Of a DNA stretch of 64,000 bases, positions 60,978-64,000 are shown piece by piece. Numbering within the stretch: position 1 is the stretch's first letter; the number at the start of each line of letters is the position of its first letter. This DNA comes from Theropithecus gelada (lineage: Eukaryota; Chordata; Mammalia; Primates; Cercopithecidae). Where the stretch lies: assembly GCF_003255815.1 (NCBI RefSeq), contig NC_037669.1:121984456-122048455 (forward strand), written 5' to 3'. A program made the translations under genes and the position numbers. Under the pieces are notes generated by a model. The model was not told the origin of the DNA, ran no database searches, and saw only the letters and a list, made by a program, of their open reading frames with translations.

Positions 60978-63135
60978 ATGAAACATTGGGTGATTAAGGC
61001 AAAAAAAAATCTTTTTTTCTCCCATTCTTGATTGGAACATGCACAAATATAAGAGCATTAGGTGGACTCTGACTCAGTATCTGAACGGTTATTTTTATAG
61101 TCTGCTGTTAGTCTAGACATCTTTTTATCTAAGAGTCACTAATTGTTCAAATATTTATCAATAAAGTATTCATCCTGAACTTGCCAGATACACCAAAAAG
61201 TACACCACGTGGCTTTACTGTCTGGAAAGTTTGGTTAATAAGTGGCTAAGAAGAGAACTGACCACGCTATGTCTGAGGTAGCTGGGAGTGGATGCACGTG
61301 ATGTTCTTACTTCCTCTATCTCATTGTCATTAAACACATGAGGGCATCAGCTACATTCCACTGTGCCTTGATGAAAGGAACCACCTCATGGGAGGTTTCT
61401 AACATGAAAGGCCAGTAAACAATAATTTTAAAAAGTAGAAATATGTTTCACTAGAGGCTTCTGAAAGCTTTAGAAATCAAGAGCTGAAGTTATTACAAAT
61501 TCTTCCCATCATTGGGAAGATCTGTTTTTGCCACAGGATAAATGAGCCTAAAACTTGATCTTCCCATAGCAAATATGCCCACAAAACACTGTGTTCTGAG
61601 GAGATTGTACTAAAAAGAGAAAGTGGCTGTGCTGAACACAATAGGGTTTGTGTAATAAATGCTAGTATTCCAATCTATTTAGACATTCCCCAACTTGAGG
61701 TATGGAGCCGAATGGCATAGGGCTTTGAAGGAAGGGACATTTGGGCTGGTGTGCTTTGAGGGAGAGAGAACTGTCGTGCAAATTGTGCTGGTCTGAAAGT
61801 ATCCAGTGAAGACAGCCTGGTCCAAAGGAAATTGCAGGAACTTTGGGTTAGGCAGGCCCAACACTGCCATTGACCTGATCTCTGGTATTAAAGTTATTTG
61901 AGCTCTAAGACCCTCAGTTTTCTACTCTATAAAATGAGATTAATATAATCTATCTTACAGATTTTTATGAGGAGTAACACAGTTGAAATAGTAACATATA
62001 GGAATCTCATAGTGCCTCAACAAAGTTTATTTCCTTTCCATGAAAACCTTTATATTTAAAAATGAGAATCAACTGTTCAACAAAGGTGCTGTGTATGGAC
62101 GAGCAACATAGAAAATGTCAGCAAAATTATTGAGGAAAATCGTTTAATATTTAAAGACCATCTTTACATGTATCTACTATTCAGGGAAAGTTATTTCTTA
62201 AAAACAAACATTGAAATTACTTGACGTAAAGTTTCAGAAACACATATAAATTAAATGTATCCATGTTCTCATTAATTTCCAATGTCCGGGGCTTTATGAA
62301 ACTATTCACACATGTTAATCACTTCTCCATACCAAAAGGAGCCCAGGCGCATCTTTAGCTTTGAGTTGAAATACGGAGGAATCAAAATTGTAGAATATAG
62401 GAATAATTTACTCCTGAGCAATTTGACCTCTTAGTGCTCTCACAGTCAGTTCTCAAGTGGATTTTCAAACCTTACTGAAGGAAGTTACAATTTGTTTTGC
62501 AAAGCAATAATATGAAAATGGAAATAAAGACATAAAAGCAAGAAAAAACATTCTGAATATTACCCAAAAATAATTTTTGAGAATACAGTATTTCTTATAT
62601 TAGTCATCCTGAAAATTGTCCATCAATTATTACCCAACTAAATACTAATGACTTTGAGACTTCAGAGGAAATCAAAGCCTGATAGCTTCATGTTCTCCGC
62701 AAGAGATGGTAAGTAACAAAAACAAAAGCAATCACTCTTGTTAGTTTATTGTCTCATGCTTCTAGATGGACTACATTGTAGTACACAGTTTCAGTTAATC
62801 TTACAAGACATGCGGAATTCTGAATATTTTCATTCAGCCAAGAAATATTCTCTGAATACCTACTACGTGCCAGGTTCACAACAGTGAGTGAAACCAGACA
62901 TAATTCTTGTACCCTTTAAGCTTGTCATAGTGAAGAGAAACACGATTAAATAATCATTCAAATAAATACCTAATTTAAACAAGTAACAAGGGTGCAGAGT
63001 GCCCTGAGGAAAATAGTATCAGGGACCCCAGTTTAGACTGGCAGGGGTGGGATGGAGGTGTTTAGTTCCAGATATTCTCTCTGAGGAGATCACTATTTCA
63101 CTGGCATCTAAAACACTAGACAGAGTGTAAAAGCT
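60978..63135. other. Unique sequence upstream of exon A
   Basis: No exon or gene was recognised. A MIR-like segment is possible at 61880-62000 and an L2/MIR-like segment at 62820-62920 (tgaatacctactacgtgcca). Confidence 0.5.
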
Positions 63136-63146
63136 TACATAGAGAT

Positions 63147-63480
63147 GGGCCGGGCGCGGTGGCTCACGCCTGTAGTCCCACCCCTTTGGGAGGCCGAGGC
63201 GGGCAGATCACGAGGTCAGGAGATCAAGACCATCCTGGCTAACACGGTGAAACCCCGACTCTACTAAAAAATACAAAAAATTAGCCGGGCGTAGTGGCGG
63301 GTGCCTGTAGTCCCAGCTACTCGGGAGGCTGAGGCAGGAGAATGGCGTAAACCCGGGAGGCGGAGCTTACAGTGAGCTGAGATCCGGCCACTGCACTCCA
63401 GCCTGGGCGACAGAGCGACAGAGCGACAGAGCGACAGAGAGAGACTTTGTCTCAAAAAAAAAAAAAAAAAAAAAAAAGAA
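63147..63480 (+). mobile_element. Young AluY with expanded internal 8-bp repeat
   Basis: A full-length AluY of monkey type (gagatccggccactgcac) with perfect 11-bp target duplication tacatagagat (63136-63146 and 63481-63491). Near the 3' end the gagcgacagagcgacaga stretch is expanded to four or five copies of gcgacaga (63407-63442). Confidence 0.94.
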
Positions 63481-63872
63481 TACATAGAGATAAGGGGAAG
63501 AGGAGGAAGAAAGAGTAGGGAGGAGGAAACAATTCCAGAGGGAAAACACTGGATACATATGAGTTACTGATATGACTCTTAAGGATACGTAGACAAAGGT
63601 AAATGCATGTCAGACAATGATCAACTTACATTGTTATAAACATTTTTTGGGTCTTCTTAAATTATTTTTTCTTTTTCAGCATTAGAGAAAAAACTGTATT
63701 AATCAAATGACAACATTTTTTCAGCAGGCTCAAATTAAGCAAAACTCTATAGAATATACATCAGTTTTAGTGATGTCCTATCAAAAAGCAGAATGAATTA
63801 TAATTATGATAATATTTTAGCATATTATCAGGTATCCACCTGCAGGAATTCCCACGTGTAGTGGCAATATAT

Positions 63873-63982
63873 TTTTTTTAATTATTTTGTTTTTTATTTC
63901 AATAGGTTTTTGGGGAACAGGTGGTGTTTGGTTGCATGAATAATTTCTTTAGCGGTGATTTCTTATAAACATTTCTATATTA
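63873..63982 (-). mobile_element. L1 3' end, minus orientation
   Basis: The plus strand reads caataggtttttggggaaca then ggtggtgtttggttgcatga, the complement of a common old L1 3' terminus. Another repeat may begin at 63980 and is cut by the window edge. Confidence 0.6.
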
Positions 63983-64000
63983 GTGTCCTACGGCTGCTGT

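Overview
This is a 64-kb piece of a primate nuclear genome: AT-rich, mostly intronic or intergenic, and crowded with Alu, L1, MaLR and MIR elements. Several young Alus (for example at 10055, 36191, 52537 and 63147) have 'gagatccggccactgcac' or a one-base variant where the human AluY consensus has 'gagatcgcgcc'. I associate that form with Old World monkey AluY lineages, so the source is most likely a macaque, baboon or guenon relative. No prokaryotic system, CRISPR array or intact single-exon gene is present.

The only gene I can support lies on the minus strand between about 53.96 kb and 17.38 kb. It consists of seven small exons, six internal and one terminal. Each internal exon is 125-132 nt, is flanked by splice signals, starts at codon position 2 and ends at codon position 1 (phase 1-1), and encodes one eight-cysteine EGF/laminin-type module with Cys at residues 1, 10, 14, 16, 22, 29, 31 and 40. 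The last exon holds one truncated module, then a short acidic tail and a stop, with no membrane segment. This architecture, the AT-rich setting and the lesions fit the 3' part of EGFEM1 (EGF-like and EMI domain containing 1), known in human as the unitary pseudogene EGFEM1P. The identity is inference. The decay is visible: a Cys-to-stop change, four small indels that shift frame or phase, a GC donor, and repeated Cys-to-Tyr changes.

Layout: 1-17 kb is the region 3' of the gene, with a MER30-like element, a twin-primed L1 and several Alus. 17.4-31.5 kb holds the last four exons and a complex inverted duplication (20.9-21.4 kb against 22.9-23.5 kb) that looks like a template-switching rearrangement. 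31-33 kb is an Alu cluster that sandwiches one exon. 35-43.5 kb is an old antisense L1 into which a complete MaLR provirus and an MLT1-type solo LTR inserted. 46.5-54 kb has three more exons. 54.86-60.96 kb is a full-length but broken L1PA-type element with target-site duplications. 61-64 kb is unique sequence plus one young Alu.

Exon positions, phases and lesions were read directly from the sequence. Repeat family names come from memory of consensus sequences, and their edges are approximate unless target-site duplications are given.
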